NCBI GenBank assembly: GCA_965263375.1
Contig: OZ253669.1
Location: forward strand, 2,232,001-2,296,000
Reading direction: 5' to 3'
Source of the DNA: JAJFFW01 sp965263375
GTDB lineage: Bacteria; Pseudomonadota; Alphaproteobacteria; Caulobacterales; Parvularculaceae
DNA: 64,000 bases
Below, one piece after another: positions 1-8,725 of this stretch; position 1 is the first letter of the stretch, and each line of letters opens with the position of its first letter. The translations under genes and the position numbers were made by a program. The notes under the pieces are model-generated. The model saw only the letters and a list, made by a program, of their open reading frames with translations, searched no databases and was not told where the DNA came from.

Positions 1-964
1 GGCCATAGACCCCGCCGCGATTCCGCATAACCCCCGCCGCCCAAGTGATATTGAACGGCAGGATGAGGTCTTGTCCGCTAATCTGAATACGAAACAACTC
101 TTCGATCGCTTCTTTTTTTAGCGCCTGTGTTCCGTCTAGAGAGGCGCCGTCATTAGCAAGCGGAAAGAGCCCTTCCACTAAGCCTTTGGATGTTGCGTGC
201 ATATTCGAGGCTGGCAGTTCAGCGCGCAACATCGCTTCGCCATCACGCGGGGGCGCAGACCATGGCTGGTAAAAAGCGAGCTTTTTGAGTTCGCTCAGCT
301 CTCCAAGATCAGGCGCTCGAGGCGGCTTGACCATTGGAGTTGTCCGCGCGAGTTCAGCCTCTTGAAGACCGCAAAAAATATCGATGCCGCGCGCGGCAAA
401 ATCTGTGCGAAGAGTTTCACCAATCGTTGCACCCGTCACCCTACGGAAAGGCTCTCCAGCCAAAAAACCAAACACAATCGGGTGATAGCCGGATGCTGCG
501 CCGGGCGTCCACATCGGCTCTGCAGCAGCGATACGCGCGGCCATCAAGTCCCAATCGAGCCAGTCGGCCGCTGGCATCGCGTCTTTTATCCCGCAAAGCC
601 CAGCCTGGTGGGAAAGTGCCTGCCCAAGGGCGATATTCTCTTTGCCAGCGGCGGCAAATTCCGGCCAATATCGCGCCATGGGCTCATTATAATCAAGCCT
701 GCCGCGTCCAACCTCCCGCGCGATCAACATGGAAGCGACAGCTTTACCAGTGGAATAGACACATACGAGCGTATTATCCTCCCACAGCTCAGTCTGTTTA
801 CGGTCCTTATAACCGCCCCAAAGATCAACGACGAATTCGCCGTTGTGAATTACGGCGAATGCGGCCCCAAGCTCCTCGCCCGCCCTAAAATTTTCTTCAA
901 ACGCCGCACGCGCAGTGGCAAAACGAGGCGTTGTGTTTCCATTGATTGGTATCATATCACTCAT
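1..964 (-). CDS. Serine hydrolase, beta-lactamase/EstB family (partial, runs off left edge)
   Basis: The frame is open from an ATG at 964 down to the left edge, giving 321 codons with no stop, so the C-terminus is missing. The protein has the SxxK nucleophile motif STGK at about residues 71-74. It is preceded by the typical 'GELVVDLWGGY'-like strand and followed by LSHQAGL and a GYHP motif in the place of the YxN element. This is the pattern of class-C-beta-lactamase-like esterases and carboxypeptidases (PF00144). No signal peptide is visible, which argues for a cytoplasmic esterase rather than a secreted lactamase. It lies 54 bases after the DUF1365 gene on the same strand and may be the last gene of the RpoE-controlled operon. 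Substrate unknown. Confidence 0.85.
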   Translation of the reverse strand, partial: MSDMIPINGNTTPRFATARAAFEENFRAGEELGAAFAVIHNGEFVVDLWGGYKDRKQTELWEDNTLVCVYSTGKAVASMLIAREVGRGRLDYNEPMARYWPEFAAAGKENIALGQALSHQAGLCGIKDAMPAADWLDWDLMAARIAAAEPMWTPGAASGYHPIVFGFLAGEPFRRVTGATIGETLRTDFAARGIDIFCGLQEAELARTTPMVKPPRAPDLGELSELKKLAFYQPWSAPPRDGEAMLRAELPASNMHATSKGLVEGLFPLANDGASLDGTQALKKEAIEELFRIQISGQDLILPFNITWAAGVMRNRGGVYG

Positions 965-1018
965 ACGCTTTGATTGCTGGAATGCACCCCTTGGGTCAAG
1001 AGTTTCACGACTTCAACA

Positions 1019-1873
1019 TCACGCGGCGGGCGCTTTTTTCTCGAGTGTGTCTGTCTCACTTGCACTCGATGCACCTTGCTCAGCCTGCCCCATTGAAAAC
1101 GGCGCGGCTGGCGCCTTTGGGCCCGCTTTAAGGCGCATACCTTTTACAAGCAGTTTCACAGCCTCCCAATGAATGCCCGCGATAATTTTAACGGTCATCA
1201 ACGGGTAGGAAAAAAATACATGCCTTAACGTCCGATCAGATATCGCCTCTCGCTCACCAATAAAAGAAGCATGCAGAATAGGTCCCTCGTCATCTGTCTG
1301 CCTGATTAGCAGCGAAAGCGCATCCCCCGGGCGGTTTAATCGGAAATGATACGTCGCATCCATCCCCATAAAGGGCGAAACATGAAGGCGCTTCGCCGCA
1401 CGCTGACGCAAGATTGGCGCGGTGTCTTCCACTCGCACCAAATAAGAATGCCGCTCCCTAAAGGTGCTTGTCACCTCATAGACGATAGCGGACAAATCGC
1501 CTGACCGATTATAACAATAATAAACCGCTAGCGGATTAAACGCGTATCCCAAAATACGCGGATAACATAATAGCTTTATTGACCCGCTCGCCTCTATCCC
1601 TTCACTGTCCAACGCTTGGCGCATATAGGCGGCAAGATCACTCGGTTTTCCCTGTCCATAATCGGAATCATAAAACGAGAATAGATTTGGACGATTACGC
1701 GAAAAAAGTTTTAGGCCGCGAACCATTTCATCCAGATGGTCCAAATCAATCAACATGGAAAAGACGCGATATGATAAAAAGTGATCCTTTGGACGCAAAC
1801 GGCGATGCACGACCCGCCCTTTATAAAGCGCCCCTAATGAGTAGGCGCTTTTTTTATGGTCGGTTTCGCTCAC
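1019..1873 (-). CDS. DUF1365 family protein
   Basis: A 284-residue protein of the DUF1365 family. Hallmarks are LYKGRVVHRRL near the N-terminus, the FSFYDSDYG segment, and CYPRILGYAFNPLAVYYCY in the middle. A GTG start at 1873 is preferred. It is preceded by GAGGAG and overlaps the stop of the upstream flavoprotein gene by four bases (GTGA), the sign of translational coupling; a longer in-frame reading to 1951 lies wholly inside the upstream gene. Family knowledge: DUF1365 genes almost always sit next to COG2907-type flavoproteins, often with a cyclopropane-type fatty-acid methyltransferase. They are linked to the RpoE/ChrR response and membrane fatty-acid modification. The biochemical role is not established. 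No such methyltransferase lies in this window. Confidence 0.9.
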   Translation of the reverse strand: MSETDHKKSAYSLGALYKGRVVHRRLRPKDHFLSYRVFSMLIDLDHLDEMVRGLKLFSRNRPNLFSFYDSDYGQGKPSDLAAYMRQALDSEGIEASGSIKLLCYPRILGYAFNPLAVYYCYNRSGDLSAIVYEVTSTFRERHSYLVRVEDTAPILRQRAAKRLHVSPFMGMDATYHFRLNRPGDALSLLIRQTDDEGPILHASFIGEREAISDRTLRHVFFSYPLMTVKIIAGIHWEAVKLLVKGMRLKAGPKAPAAPFSMGQAEQGASSASETDTLEKKAPAA

Positions 1874-3270
1874 GCAGCCTCCTCCGCGATGGGCCTGCCC
1901 CCTGGGGCATCGTGTATGTAAATTCGTGCAGATTCTTCCGCCACATCCCACGGTCGGCGCACCCCGCCTACGGCTTCAGCTGCGGCAAGTCCTGCTTGAA
2001 GACCGTCCTCGTGAAAACCTTGCCCGAAATGGGCGCCGCAATACCATACGCCGCCTCTTCCTTGCAGGGACCAAATATTCTTTTGCGCCGCGCCAGCCTT
2101 TAAATCAAAAACTGGGTGGTCATAATCAAAAACCGCAATCATATGTTCGTCCGGTATGTCTGTTTGCGGATTTAAAGTAACAAAAATGTCTTTCGGGCAA
2201 TCTAGGTTTTGCAGACGGTTCATCCAATAGCTGACGCTTGGCTCCGTCGGCGCGCCAGGCCTTGTATCGCCAATGTAATTCCAACTGGCCCACGCCCTGC
2301 GACGCAAAGGCATAAAGCGGTCATCTGTATGCATAACCGCTCTATTTGGCTGATACCCAAAAGCGCCAAGAAGCGCGCGCTCTTCTTCGCTTGGGGCGTC
2401 AAGCATCTTTAATGCAGCATCCGCATGTGTTGCAATCACAACATCATCAAACTGATCTTCGCCGCCACTCTCGTCGATCACCCGCACTTTATTCCCCTCA
2501 CGAATAATACGTGCAACGCCAGTGTCCAATCGCGCAGCACCGGCAAAGGGTTTTGAGATCTGTTCGACATATCGACGCGAACCGCCGCTAACGGTATGCC
2601 AAATCGGCAAATTTAAAACCTGCAGCAATCCGTGGTTTGAGAAAAACCGCACGAACGAACCCGCAGGATAGTTCAAAACATCTTGCGAGGGGGTCGACCA
2701 AATAGCCGCGGCCATGGGCTTCAAAAAATTCTCGCGAAAATAGCCACCAAACCCATTTAAATCTACAAACGTTCCGAGGCTAATTGTATCGTCGATCCCG
2801 GTGCGCAAAGCTTTGCGCGCCGCTCTGTGAAAACGCGCAATGTCATTTAACATTCCCCAGAAGCGAGGTGAGACTATGCTTTTTCGGTTCGCAAAAACGG
2901 ACGACAAAGTCTGACCGGAATATTCAATTTCACCGCCATTTATTGAGGCGGCAAAAGACATACAAGATTGCTCTGTCGGAACCCCAAGAGATTTCAACAA
3001 GGCGGTGAAATTCGGATAACTCGGTTCATTAAAAACGATAAAACCAGCATCAACGCCATATGTCTTGCCCGCCATTTCCACGCTTACCGTATTAGCATGG
3101 CCGCCTAGTCTTTTATCCCGCTCATAAACAACGACTTGATGGGCCGTGGATAATAACCAAGCGGCTGAAAGACCTGATACCCCCGCGCCGATAACAGCAA
3201 TTTTTCGACCCGATGGCTTAGATTTTTGCGCAGCTGTCCCTTTAGGCCCTGTAGATAAATCAAAAGGCAT
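1870..3270 (-). CDS. FAD-dependent amine-oxidase-like oxidoreductase (COG2907 family)
   Basis: A 466-residue flavoprotein. After about 24 hydrophilic residues comes the dinucleotide-binding loop IAVIGAGVSGLSAAWLLS. An acidic strand end (VVVYERDKRLGGHANT) follows, then the NAD(P)/FAD amine-oxidase fold, and a C-terminal FAD contact (WYCGAHFGQGFHEDGLQAGLAAAEAV). The ATG at 3270 has AGGA about nine bases upstream. The family (COG2907) is annotated as a predicted NAD/FAD-binding protein near fatty-acid cyclopropanation or desaturation genes. In Rhodobacter sphaeroides a homologous gene belongs to the singlet-oxygen (RpoE-ChrR) regulon. Here it heads a minus-strand operon divergent from rpoE-chrR, and a promoter matching the RpoE type lies 55 bases upstream. 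Inferred role: oxidation of membrane fatty acyl chains under photo-oxidative stress. Confidence 0.88.
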   Translation of the reverse strand: MPFDLSTGPKGTAAQKSKPSGRKIAVIGAGVSGLSAAWLLSTAHQVVVYERDKRLGGHANTVSVEMAGKTYGVDAGFIVFNEPSYPNFTALLKSLGVPTEQSCMSFAASINGGEIEYSGQTLSSVFANRKSIVSPRFWGMLNDIARFHRAARKALRTGIDDTISLGTFVDLNGFGGYFRENFLKPMAAAIWSTPSQDVLNYPAGSFVRFFSNHGLLQVLNLPIWHTVSGGSRRYVEQISKPFAGAARLDTGVARIIREGNKVRVIDESGGEDQFDDVVIATHADAALKMLDAPSEEERALLGAFGYQPNRAVMHTDDRFMPLRRRAWASWNYIGDTRPGAPTEPSVSYWMNRLQNLDCPKDIFVTLNPQTDIPDEHMIAVFDYDHPVFDLKAGAAQKNIWSLQGRGGVWYCGAHFGQGFHEDGLQAGLAAAEAVGGVRRPWDVAEESARIYIHDAPGGRPIAEEAA

Positions 3271-3324
3271 TCAAATTTTTCCTGTTTTTCAGATGATGAC
3301 AGTTGTCTGCGGCGAATTTTTTAA

Positions 3325-3353
3325 AGATACGCTACGCAAATAATTCCAGATCA
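3325..3353 (-). promoter_or_regulatory. Candidate RpoE (ECF) promoter for the flavoprotein-DUF1365 operon
   Basis: On the minus strand TGATCT is followed by exactly 18 bases and TATCT, about 55 bases before the ATG at 3270. The spacing equals that of the forward promoter at 3502-3530. The -35 half fits the R. sphaeroides RpoE consensus (TGATCC, 18 bases, TAAGA-like) well; the -10 half fits less well. Assignment rests on motif and context only. Confidence 0.5.
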
Positions 3354-3501
3354 TTACCTAATCTCCCCCAACGGCTTACATAAAAACATGCACAAAAACT
3401 TCTATGCCGTTGTTTTTAATGACTTTAAAACCAGTCAGATAAATTTAACTTGGCCGCGCCGCCTGGCGTCAGGCCTTGCTTTGGCGTAAAGTCACTCATA
3501 T

Positions 3502-3530
3502 TGATCCATCAAAGCCTTCCCATCGTAACA
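3502..3530 (+). promoter_or_regulatory. Candidate autoregulatory RpoE promoter of rpoE-chrR
   Basis: TGATCC at 3502-3507 is separated by exactly 18 bases from TAACA at 3526-3530. This is close to the published R. sphaeroides RpoE promoter pattern. It lies 25 bases before the rpoE ATG, so the transcript would have a short leader. It supports autoregulation of the sigma/anti-sigma pair. Confidence 0.65.
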
Positions 3531-3555
3531 CGACTACACACGATGGGAGGTAAAA

Positions 3556-4167
3556 ATGTTTGGGGCGACAAAAATTCTCGTGACCTCTTCGCTCAATAAT
3601 CCGAACGAAGCCTCTTTGCTCCCTAAGGAATTAAACGATCTTTTGTCTCGCGTGGCGACACACCAAGACCGACACGCGTTTTCGCGATTATACGCGTTCT
3701 TTGGCCCTCGGGTGAAAGGATATTTAATGCGAATAGGCTCAACGCCCGAACAAGCGGAAGATTATGTGCAAGATGTGATGATTAAAGTCTGGCGCAAAGC
3801 CAAGCTTTTTGACGCCAATAAAGCTTCTGCATCGACATGGATTTACACGATCGCCCGTAACATTCGCATCGACGCTTTACGGCGCGGTTCAAAAGCCGAA
3901 CTGAACGCCGATGAACCAGCCCTACTGCCCGAGGAAGAACCCCAAGCAGACGCCATCGTCGAACGAAGAGAGCGGGATGCGCGCATCCGCGAAGTTTTTA
4001 AAACGCTACCGCAAAACCAATATGACGTGGTGCGCCTTCACTTTATTGAAGACGAATCTCACGCCGTTATCGCTAAACGCCTAGGTTTGCCGCTCGGGAC
4101 TGTAAAGTCGCGATTACGGCTCGCTTTTGGAAAGATAAAGAAGGAACTTGGAGAGTTTGATGCGTAA
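3556..4167 (+). CDS. rpoE: ECF RNA polymerase sigma factor, RpoE/ChrR-type (ECF11-like)
   Basis: A 203-residue group IV sigma factor. Region 2 is visible as FSRLYAFFGPRVKGYLMR...AEDYVQDVMIKVWRKA with ASTWIYTIARNIRIDALRR. Region 4 is LPQNQYDVVRLHFIEDESHAVIAKRLGLPLGTVKSRLRLAFGKIKKEL. The ATG at 3556 has GGGAGG six bases upstream. It overlaps the next gene, a zinc-binding ChrR-type anti-sigma factor, by eight bases. In alphaproteobacteria such pairs respond to singlet oxygen or organic peroxides: ChrR holds the sigma factor until the stress releases it. An RpoE-like promoter sits directly upstream and another drives the divergent flavoprotein operon. Confidence 0.93.
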   Translation: MFGATKILVTSSLNNPNEASLLPKELNDLLSRVATHQDRHAFSRLYAFFGPRVKGYLMRIGSTPEQAEDYVQDVMIKVWRKAKLFDANKASASTWIYTIARNIRIDALRRGSKAELNADEPALLPEEEPQADAIVERRERDARIREVFKTLPQNQYDVVRLHFIEDESHAVIAKRLGLPLGTVKSRLRLAFGKIKKELGEFDA

Positions 4168-4831
4168 CAGTTCTATCAAGCACCATCCGAACATTGAGAC
4201 GTTGGCTGATTACGCGGCTGGCGCCTTAGAAGAGGCGCGCGCTGTCGTTATTGCGACCCACCTAACCCTTTGCGATGAATGCAAGGTTGCAGTGCGCGAC
4301 CTTGAGACCCTTGGCGGCGTCGCGCTGGAAACTATTGAACCGGCTGAGATGAGTGAAAATGCGCTTAGTGATTTTTGGTCCCGCCTTGGTGAAGAGCATG
4401 ACGAAAAATTGCCTACGTCAATGCGGCCGGCAAACGATTTTGACATCACGGCGGCTCAACCGTTACAGCGCTATTTAAAAGACGGGATTGAGACTATCGA
4501 GTGGAAACCCCTCGCCCCCGGCGTTAGTCACCACCTACTGAAAGCTGAAGGGTATCGGTCAGGCGCCTTACGGCTTTTAAAAATAGCGCCAGGCACACGC
4601 ATTCCTAAACACAGTCACAAAGACAGTGAATTCACGCTTATCCTGAAAGGATCCTATAAGGATCGCCTTGGCGTATTTAAAACTGGCGACTTTGCTGACC
4701 TTGACCCTGACATCACCCATGAACCTGAAGCGATTGGAGAGGAAGACTGCATCTGTTTGATCGCCACAAACGCCCCCTTAGAATTTAAGACGATTATTGG
4801 TAAAGTCATTCAACCATTTATGGGTCTATAA
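4160..4831 (+). CDS. chrR: ChrR-type zinc anti-sigma factor with C-terminal cupin
   Basis: A 223-residue anti-sigma factor. The N-terminal ZAS domain has a His near the start (KHHPN) and the HLTLCDEC motif (HxxxCxxC), the zinc ligands of ChrR. The C-terminal half is the ChrR cupin: PGTRIPKHSHKDSEFTLIL with two His and a Glu, then DPDITHEP with a further His. In R. sphaeroides ChrR the cupin domain is needed for release of RpoE by singlet oxygen, and all its metal ligands appear present here. The ATG at 4160 overlaps the sigma gene by eight bases and has GGAGAG just upstream. A TTG at 4148 is an in-frame but less likely start. It ends five bases before the convergent VanZ-like gene. Confidence 0.92.
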   Translation: MRNSSIKHHPNIETLADYAAGALEEARAVVIATHLTLCDECKVAVRDLETLGGVALETIEPAEMSENALSDFWSRLGEEHDEKLPTSMRPANDFDITAAQPLQRYLKDGIETIEWKPLAPGVSHHLLKAEGYRSGALRLLKIAPGTRIPKHSHKDSEFTLILKGSYKDRLGVFKTGDFADLDPDITHEPEAIGEEDCICLIATNAPLEFKTIIGKVIQPFMGL

Positions 4832-4836
4832 GGGTG

Positions 4837-5274
4837 TTATATGGCTGAAGCTTTTGCGGCCCTGTGGGCGCGAAATATCAGCCCCGTTACAAATAATAAA
4901 AAAATGCCAGCGGGATAAGCCACCGCCGCCCCTAATGAATTTGCTAAAGCATCCATTACTTCTGCGGACCGCACCCCGCCAAGTCCTTGAATCACCTCAA
5001 GCAGCACACCATAAAAACTCAACAAAATCGTCACCGGAAAAAACCGTCCAAATAACTTTATTTGGGCGACGATCGCTGCACCGCTTAAAACCCCATAGGC
5101 GAGGAAATGACCAATTTTATCAGAATACTGAGGGTCACTGAATAATTGCGCAGATACCCACTGTGTAAACCCTATGCCCGCACCAGAATCTTGCGGATTG
5201 GGCGTAAGCGTCAAAAATGTTACAAGAACCAGCAGCATCACAAAAAATGCGCGCGACAAATACAAATACACCAT
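4837..5274 (-). CDS. VanZ-like family membrane protein
   Basis: A 145-residue integral membrane protein with about four hydrophobic segments (roughly residues 6-24, 56-72, 76-97 and 112-133). The VanZ-like signature is DKIGHFLAYGVLSGAA followed by SFYGVLLEVIQGLGGVRSAEVMDALANSLGA. The function of the family is not settled; VanZ itself gives low-level teicoplanin resistance. The ATG shares one base with the TAA of the upstream epimerase gene (TAATG), so translation is probably coupled. Pairing with a sugar epimerase hints at an envelope or polysaccharide role, by inference only. Confidence 0.82.
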   Translation of the reverse strand: MVYLYLSRAFFVMLLVLVTFLTLTPNPQDSGAGIGFTQWVSAQLFSDPQYSDKIGHFLAYGVLSGAAIVAQIKLFGRFFPVTILLSFYGVLLEVIQGLGGVRSAEVMDALANSLGAAVAYPAGIFLLFVTGLIFRAHRAAKASAI

Positions 5275-6287
5275 TAAGATGCTTCTTTTTCCGAGTTAGG
5301 ATGCTTTTCTAGCTTAGCAAGCTTACGTTCCCAATCAATCGCCGTTCGCACGACAAAATCAAGGTCATCATAACGAGGGCGCCAATCAAGCTTCATTCTG
5401 ATGGCGGCGCTATCTGCGATTAGCTGCGGCGGATCGCCAGCACGCCGCTCCGCGTTTTCAAAAGGTAATGGCGCACCGGAAACGCGGCCCACAGCATCAA
5501 TTACTTCGTTAACAGAGTAACCACGCCCATAACCGCAATTTAAGGTCAAAGACCCGCCGCCATCACGCATATGAGCAAGGGCAAGAAGATGCGCCTCAGC
5601 CAAATCGCTAACATGCACATAATCGCGAATGGCCGTTCCATCGGGCGTTGGGTAATCACTACCGTAAATCTGTAAATTTTCGCGGCGTACGCCAACAGCA
5701 ATCTGCGCGGCAACTTTAATAAGGTGCGTGGGCTTGCCAATCTCACCGGCGCGGCCATTGGGGTCCGCGCCCGCCACGTTAAAGTATCTTAAAATGACAT
5801 ACGAAAAACCATGAGCCGCGGCAGCGTCTATTATAATCCGCTCGCTCATCGCCATAGATGCCCCATAAGGGGTGATGGCGCATATTGGGGCTGCTTCTGA
5901 AATCGGCATCTGGTCGGGCAAGCCATAGACAGATGCCGTGGAAGAAAAGACAATTCGCTCAACGCCATTCGCGACACATGCCTCGACTAAGCTCAAAGTC
6001 TGCGCCGTGTTTGTGCGGTAATAAGTCAAGGGATCTTTTAGGGATTGATCAACACGCACTGCGCCAGCAAAGTGAATAACCTCTTTAACATCGTGCTGCT
6101 GAAAAACTGCGCTTAATCCATCAACATCATCCAAGCTGACTTTGATGAACCGAGCGCCGGACGGCACAAGCCAACGCGCTCCCTTCGTAAGATCATCAAT
6201 GGCGATGCTAGCCTCGTCAGCATCCAACAAGGCTAAGAGCATATGCGCTCCAACATATCCTGCGCCGCTTGTCACAAGCACCGTCAT
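5274..6287 (-). CDS. galE: GalE-like UDP-glucose 4-epimerase family protein with altered active site
   Basis: A 337-residue extended short-chain dehydrogenase of the GalE type. Family features include HFAGAVRVDQS, YYRTNTAQTLSLVEAC, FSSTASVYG, LRYFNVAGADP, RDYVHVSDLAEAH and LNCGYGRGYSVNEVI. Two canonical positions are changed. The NAD loop reads TSGAGYVG (first Gly is Ser7). The YxxxK catalytic pair reads Y141-G-A-S-M145, a Met (codon 5855-5853, ATG) in place of the essential Lys. The start at 6287 has GGAG nine bases upstream; a longer form to 6332 has no such support. Length and the rest of the fold are normal. Either activity is lost or altered, or the clade uses another residue. It forms an operon with the VanZ-like gene. 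Confidence 0.82.
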   Translation of the reverse strand: MTVLVTSGAGYVGAHMLLALLDADEASIAIDDLTKGARWLVPSGARFIKVSLDDVDGLSAVFQQHDVKEVIHFAGAVRVDQSLKDPLTYYRTNTAQTLSLVEACVANGVERIVFSSTASVYGLPDQMPISEAAPICAITPYGASMAMSERIIIDAAAAHGFSYVILRYFNVAGADPNGRAGEIGKPTHLIKVAAQIAVGVRRENLQIYGSDYPTPDGTAIRDYVHVSDLAEAHLLALAHMRDGGGSLTLNCGYGRGYSVNEVIDAVGRVSGAPLPFENAERRAGDPPQLIADSAAIRMKLDWRPRYDDLDFVVRTAIDWERKLAKLEKHPNSEKEAS

Positions 6288-6424
6288 GGATGTTGTCTCC
6301 TTTCCTTGCTTGGCAACTAAAACATTGCGCAATTGTTAATATCGCCTAAAAGCGTAAATTGATCGTTAGGCTATTTTATGCCAGCCGCTTTAGTATACTG
6401 CGTTTACGACAAACGGTTGAAATC

Positions 6425-7186
6425 ATGTTCAATAAACTTTTCAAGTCACAGGCACCAACTAGCGCCCGGCTTCCTGAAGGGCTGCGCGTCTATGCTATTG
6501 GTGATGTGCATGGTTGCCTTTATGAGCTCAATCTTCTCCTCGACGGCATTGAAGCGGATAACGCAAAAGCCAATGAAGCACTCGGCCGTAATGATAAGCC
6601 CTATATTGTTTTTTTGGGCGATTATATTGATCGCGGCGTCGATAGCAGAGGCGTCATCGAAAGACTGATCACCCTTCGGGAAAATAATAACACTGTTTTT
6701 TTCTTAAAGGGCAACCATGAGGCTTCTTTTCTTGGATTTTTAAACTATCCAGAGAAAAACGAGTCTTGGCTCAACTGGGGCGGTGATGAAACATTGCGCA
6801 GCTATGGTTTGCACAGTATTCAAGGCCGTCCGCTCAAAGCATTAAATTATGACGCACGATGCTGTGTGCCGCTTTCTCATTTAGATTTTCTAAACAACCT
6901 AGCCCTCACACATAGCGTTGGCGACTACTTGTTTGTTCATGCTGGCCTAAAGCCTGGCGTCGCAATTGAAGAACAAAAAGAAGAAGATCTGCTTTGGATT
7001 AGGAAGAAATTTCATCAAACGCCTACTCACCAGCGCCCTATGAAAGTTGTGGTGCATGGTCATCAACCTGTCAAAGAACCTGAAGACAAAGGCTGGCGAA
7101 TTAATCTTGATACAGGCGCATGTTGGAGTGGGAAGTTAAGCGCTGTTGTCCTTGAAAACGATACCCGGCGTTTTTTGACGACCTAA
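6425..7186 (+). CDS. Metallophosphoesterase, PPP-type serine/threonine phosphatase family
   Basis: A 253-residue calcineurin-like phosphoesterase. The metal-binding motifs are in order: GDVHG, GDYIDRG (with VDSRGV), GNHE, then VHAG and HGHQP near the C-terminus. This is the PPP/ApaH-like layout of bacterial Ser/Thr protein phosphatases. The WLNWGGDETLRSYG segment is typical of this bacterial subgroup. The ATG at 6425 is chosen because the domain begins soon after it; the Shine-Dalgarno is weak, and a TTG start at 6359 would only add unconserved residues. It is divergent from the epimerase gene. Substrate could be a phosphoprotein or a dinucleoside polyphosphate. Confidence 0.87.
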   Translation: MFNKLFKSQAPTSARLPEGLRVYAIGDVHGCLYELNLLLDGIEADNAKANEALGRNDKPYIVFLGDYIDRGVDSRGVIERLITLRENNNTVFFLKGNHEASFLGFLNYPEKNESWLNWGGDETLRSYGLHSIQGRPLKALNYDARCCVPLSHLDFLNNLALTHSVGDYLFVHAGLKPGVAIEEQKEEDLLWIRKKFHQTPTHQRPMKVVVHGHQPVKEPEDKGWRINLDTGACWSGKLSAVVLENDTRRFLTT

Positions 7187-7249
7187 GCTAGAGCGGCGGC
7201 CAAAGGCGAGCCTTCATCAAATATTATTGCAAATCATTGCGCCGCATAA

Positions 7250-8605
7250 TTATGACGCACGCGAGGTATCCTGGCGCGCCGCAATGAGGCGAGGTCTGCC
7301 AGCGGCAGAAAGAATGGCATGCAACGTTTCAACCTCGCCGCTGCTATCCCCGCCAGATAACGCCTTACCAAATTCAGCGGCATAATTACTAGCATCAACA
7401 ATGTGCGGTTCCGGGGTCGCAACAATGATACGGGCGCCAAGCATAATAGCCTCGCGCCAGCGTTCTAGGAATTCACGTTTGTATGGCGCTGGGGCAATCA
7501 AATAATCAGCCTCAGCCGCCCGTCCTTCGGCCTCAGATAATACGATTGGTCCGTCATCACAAAGATATGGCGAGCTTGCTGTTGGGCGCTGGGAAATAGC
7601 AGCCGTGATGACCGCACCATCATCTTGAGCCCAGTTATAAAGGGCAATCGCATGCGCGCCGTCCGATAGCAAATGCGCCGTTTCGCCAGCATCTTTTAAA
7701 GACGAAAGCAAGTGTTGGAAACTCGCGCGCGCAGCAACCGCTCTATTTTCAAAAGCCTGATAGGGTTGCAGCGCCCTTAAAGCGAGGGCGTTTTCCTCAT
7801 CCCACAGGCGGGCTAAGCGCTCATACCACGGATCAAAATCATACGCATCTTGACCAGCGTGGGTTAAAAACAGGCGAATAGACCCGCCCTCTTTATCGGT
7901 TAAGGCGCCGCGGAAAATTTTAAGCCCATTATCGCGGGCAAGTCGTTCTAAAACGCTTAGTGAATACACCGCTTCCGCACCAGAGACAAAAGCGTCAAAA
8001 CCTGCACGTGCAAGCGCCATTGGCGCATAAAGCGTTTCTATGACCAACACCCCGTCTTGTGTCAGAGAAGACTTTAAGCGTTGAAAGAATGCTTGCGGGT
8101 CACTGATCTGCTCTAAAATGGAAACAGCCGTGATAAGATCGAATTTTTTATCCCCATACGCCTTTTCAAATTCCGGCGAAGGAAAATTCGTCCGCATTGT
8201 CGTGGCCCAAGCGCCGACCGATTCAACTATTTCAGAAGAATCTATACCAAAGCGCTCAACCCAACGCGGATAAAAGGACAACAACGTCCCGTCGTTACAT
8301 CCAATATCCAGCGCAGTGCAATCGCGACCAGAGATTGTTTCTAAAGCTTCTGTGGCGACACTGCGTAAATGGGATCGGTTCGAACGATAAGCGCTAGAGG
8401 CGCTAACCCGACGAAACAAAGATGAACGCTCGTTGCTCGCTTGTAAAAGACCGCAAGCATGCGCATCGTCAGCCCCATCGCAAAGGACAAAATCAACCGG
8501 GCCTTCAACGCGTTTTCCATTTTCGAAATGCGCCATATCATCAAGGGTGAACGCCGGCGTTAAAGCCGTCGAACCACATGCCCGGCATTTAGTAATTTGT
8601 TCCAC
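7250..8605 (-). CDS. Class I SAM-dependent methyltransferase with N-terminal zinc ribbon (sugar C-methyltransferase type)
   Basis: About 451 residues. The N-terminal CRACGS motif with a second Cys-containing strand (FVLCDGADDAHACGLLQ) matches the zinc-binding domain of NDP-sugar C-methyltransferases. A Rossmann SAM domain follows (ALDIGCNDGTLLSFYP as motif I; FDLITAVSILEQISDPQAFFQRLK). The C-terminal third resembles Methyltransf_14 (HLLSDGAHAIALYNW...). The GTG at 8605 has AGGCGG close upstream; a TTG at 8635 is the alternative and no ATG is in frame. Family members methylate deoxysugars at C-3 for surface polysaccharides or natural products. No NDP-sugar cluster lies around it, so the substrate is unknown. 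Confidence 0.83.
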   Translation of the reverse strand: MEQITKCRACGSTALTPAFTLDDMAHFENGKRVEGPVDFVLCDGADDAHACGLLQASNERSSLFRRVSASSAYRSNRSHLRSVATEALETISGRDCTALDIGCNDGTLLSFYPRWVERFGIDSSEIVESVGAWATTMRTNFPSPEFEKAYGDKKFDLITAVSILEQISDPQAFFQRLKSSLTQDGVLVIETLYAPMALARAGFDAFVSGAEAVYSLSVLERLARDNGLKIFRGALTDKEGGSIRLFLTHAGQDAYDFDPWYERLARLWDEENALALRALQPYQAFENRAVAARASFQHLLSSLKDAGETAHLLSDGAHAIALYNWAQDDGAVITAAISQRPTASSPYLCDDGPIVLSEAEGRAAEADYLIAPAPYKREFLERWREAIMLGARIIVATPEPHIVDASNYAAEFGKALSGGDSSGEVETLHAILSAAGRPRLIAARQDTSRAS

Positions 8606-8725
8606 GCGACCGCCTGTGAATTCACAATCAAGCAATTTGATATCAAATGCTTATCTTGCGCACACAATGTCAGAACGCGGTAAATTCCACGTAAAACAAT
8701 AAGAAGACTCGTTCAAAACTTATTA

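Noticed and set aside
197..973. 258-codon plus-strand frame at the left end
   Set aside because: Antisense to the serine hydrolase whose minus-strand frame carries SxxK and other family motifs; the plus-strand translation has no recognisable domain and unusual composition.
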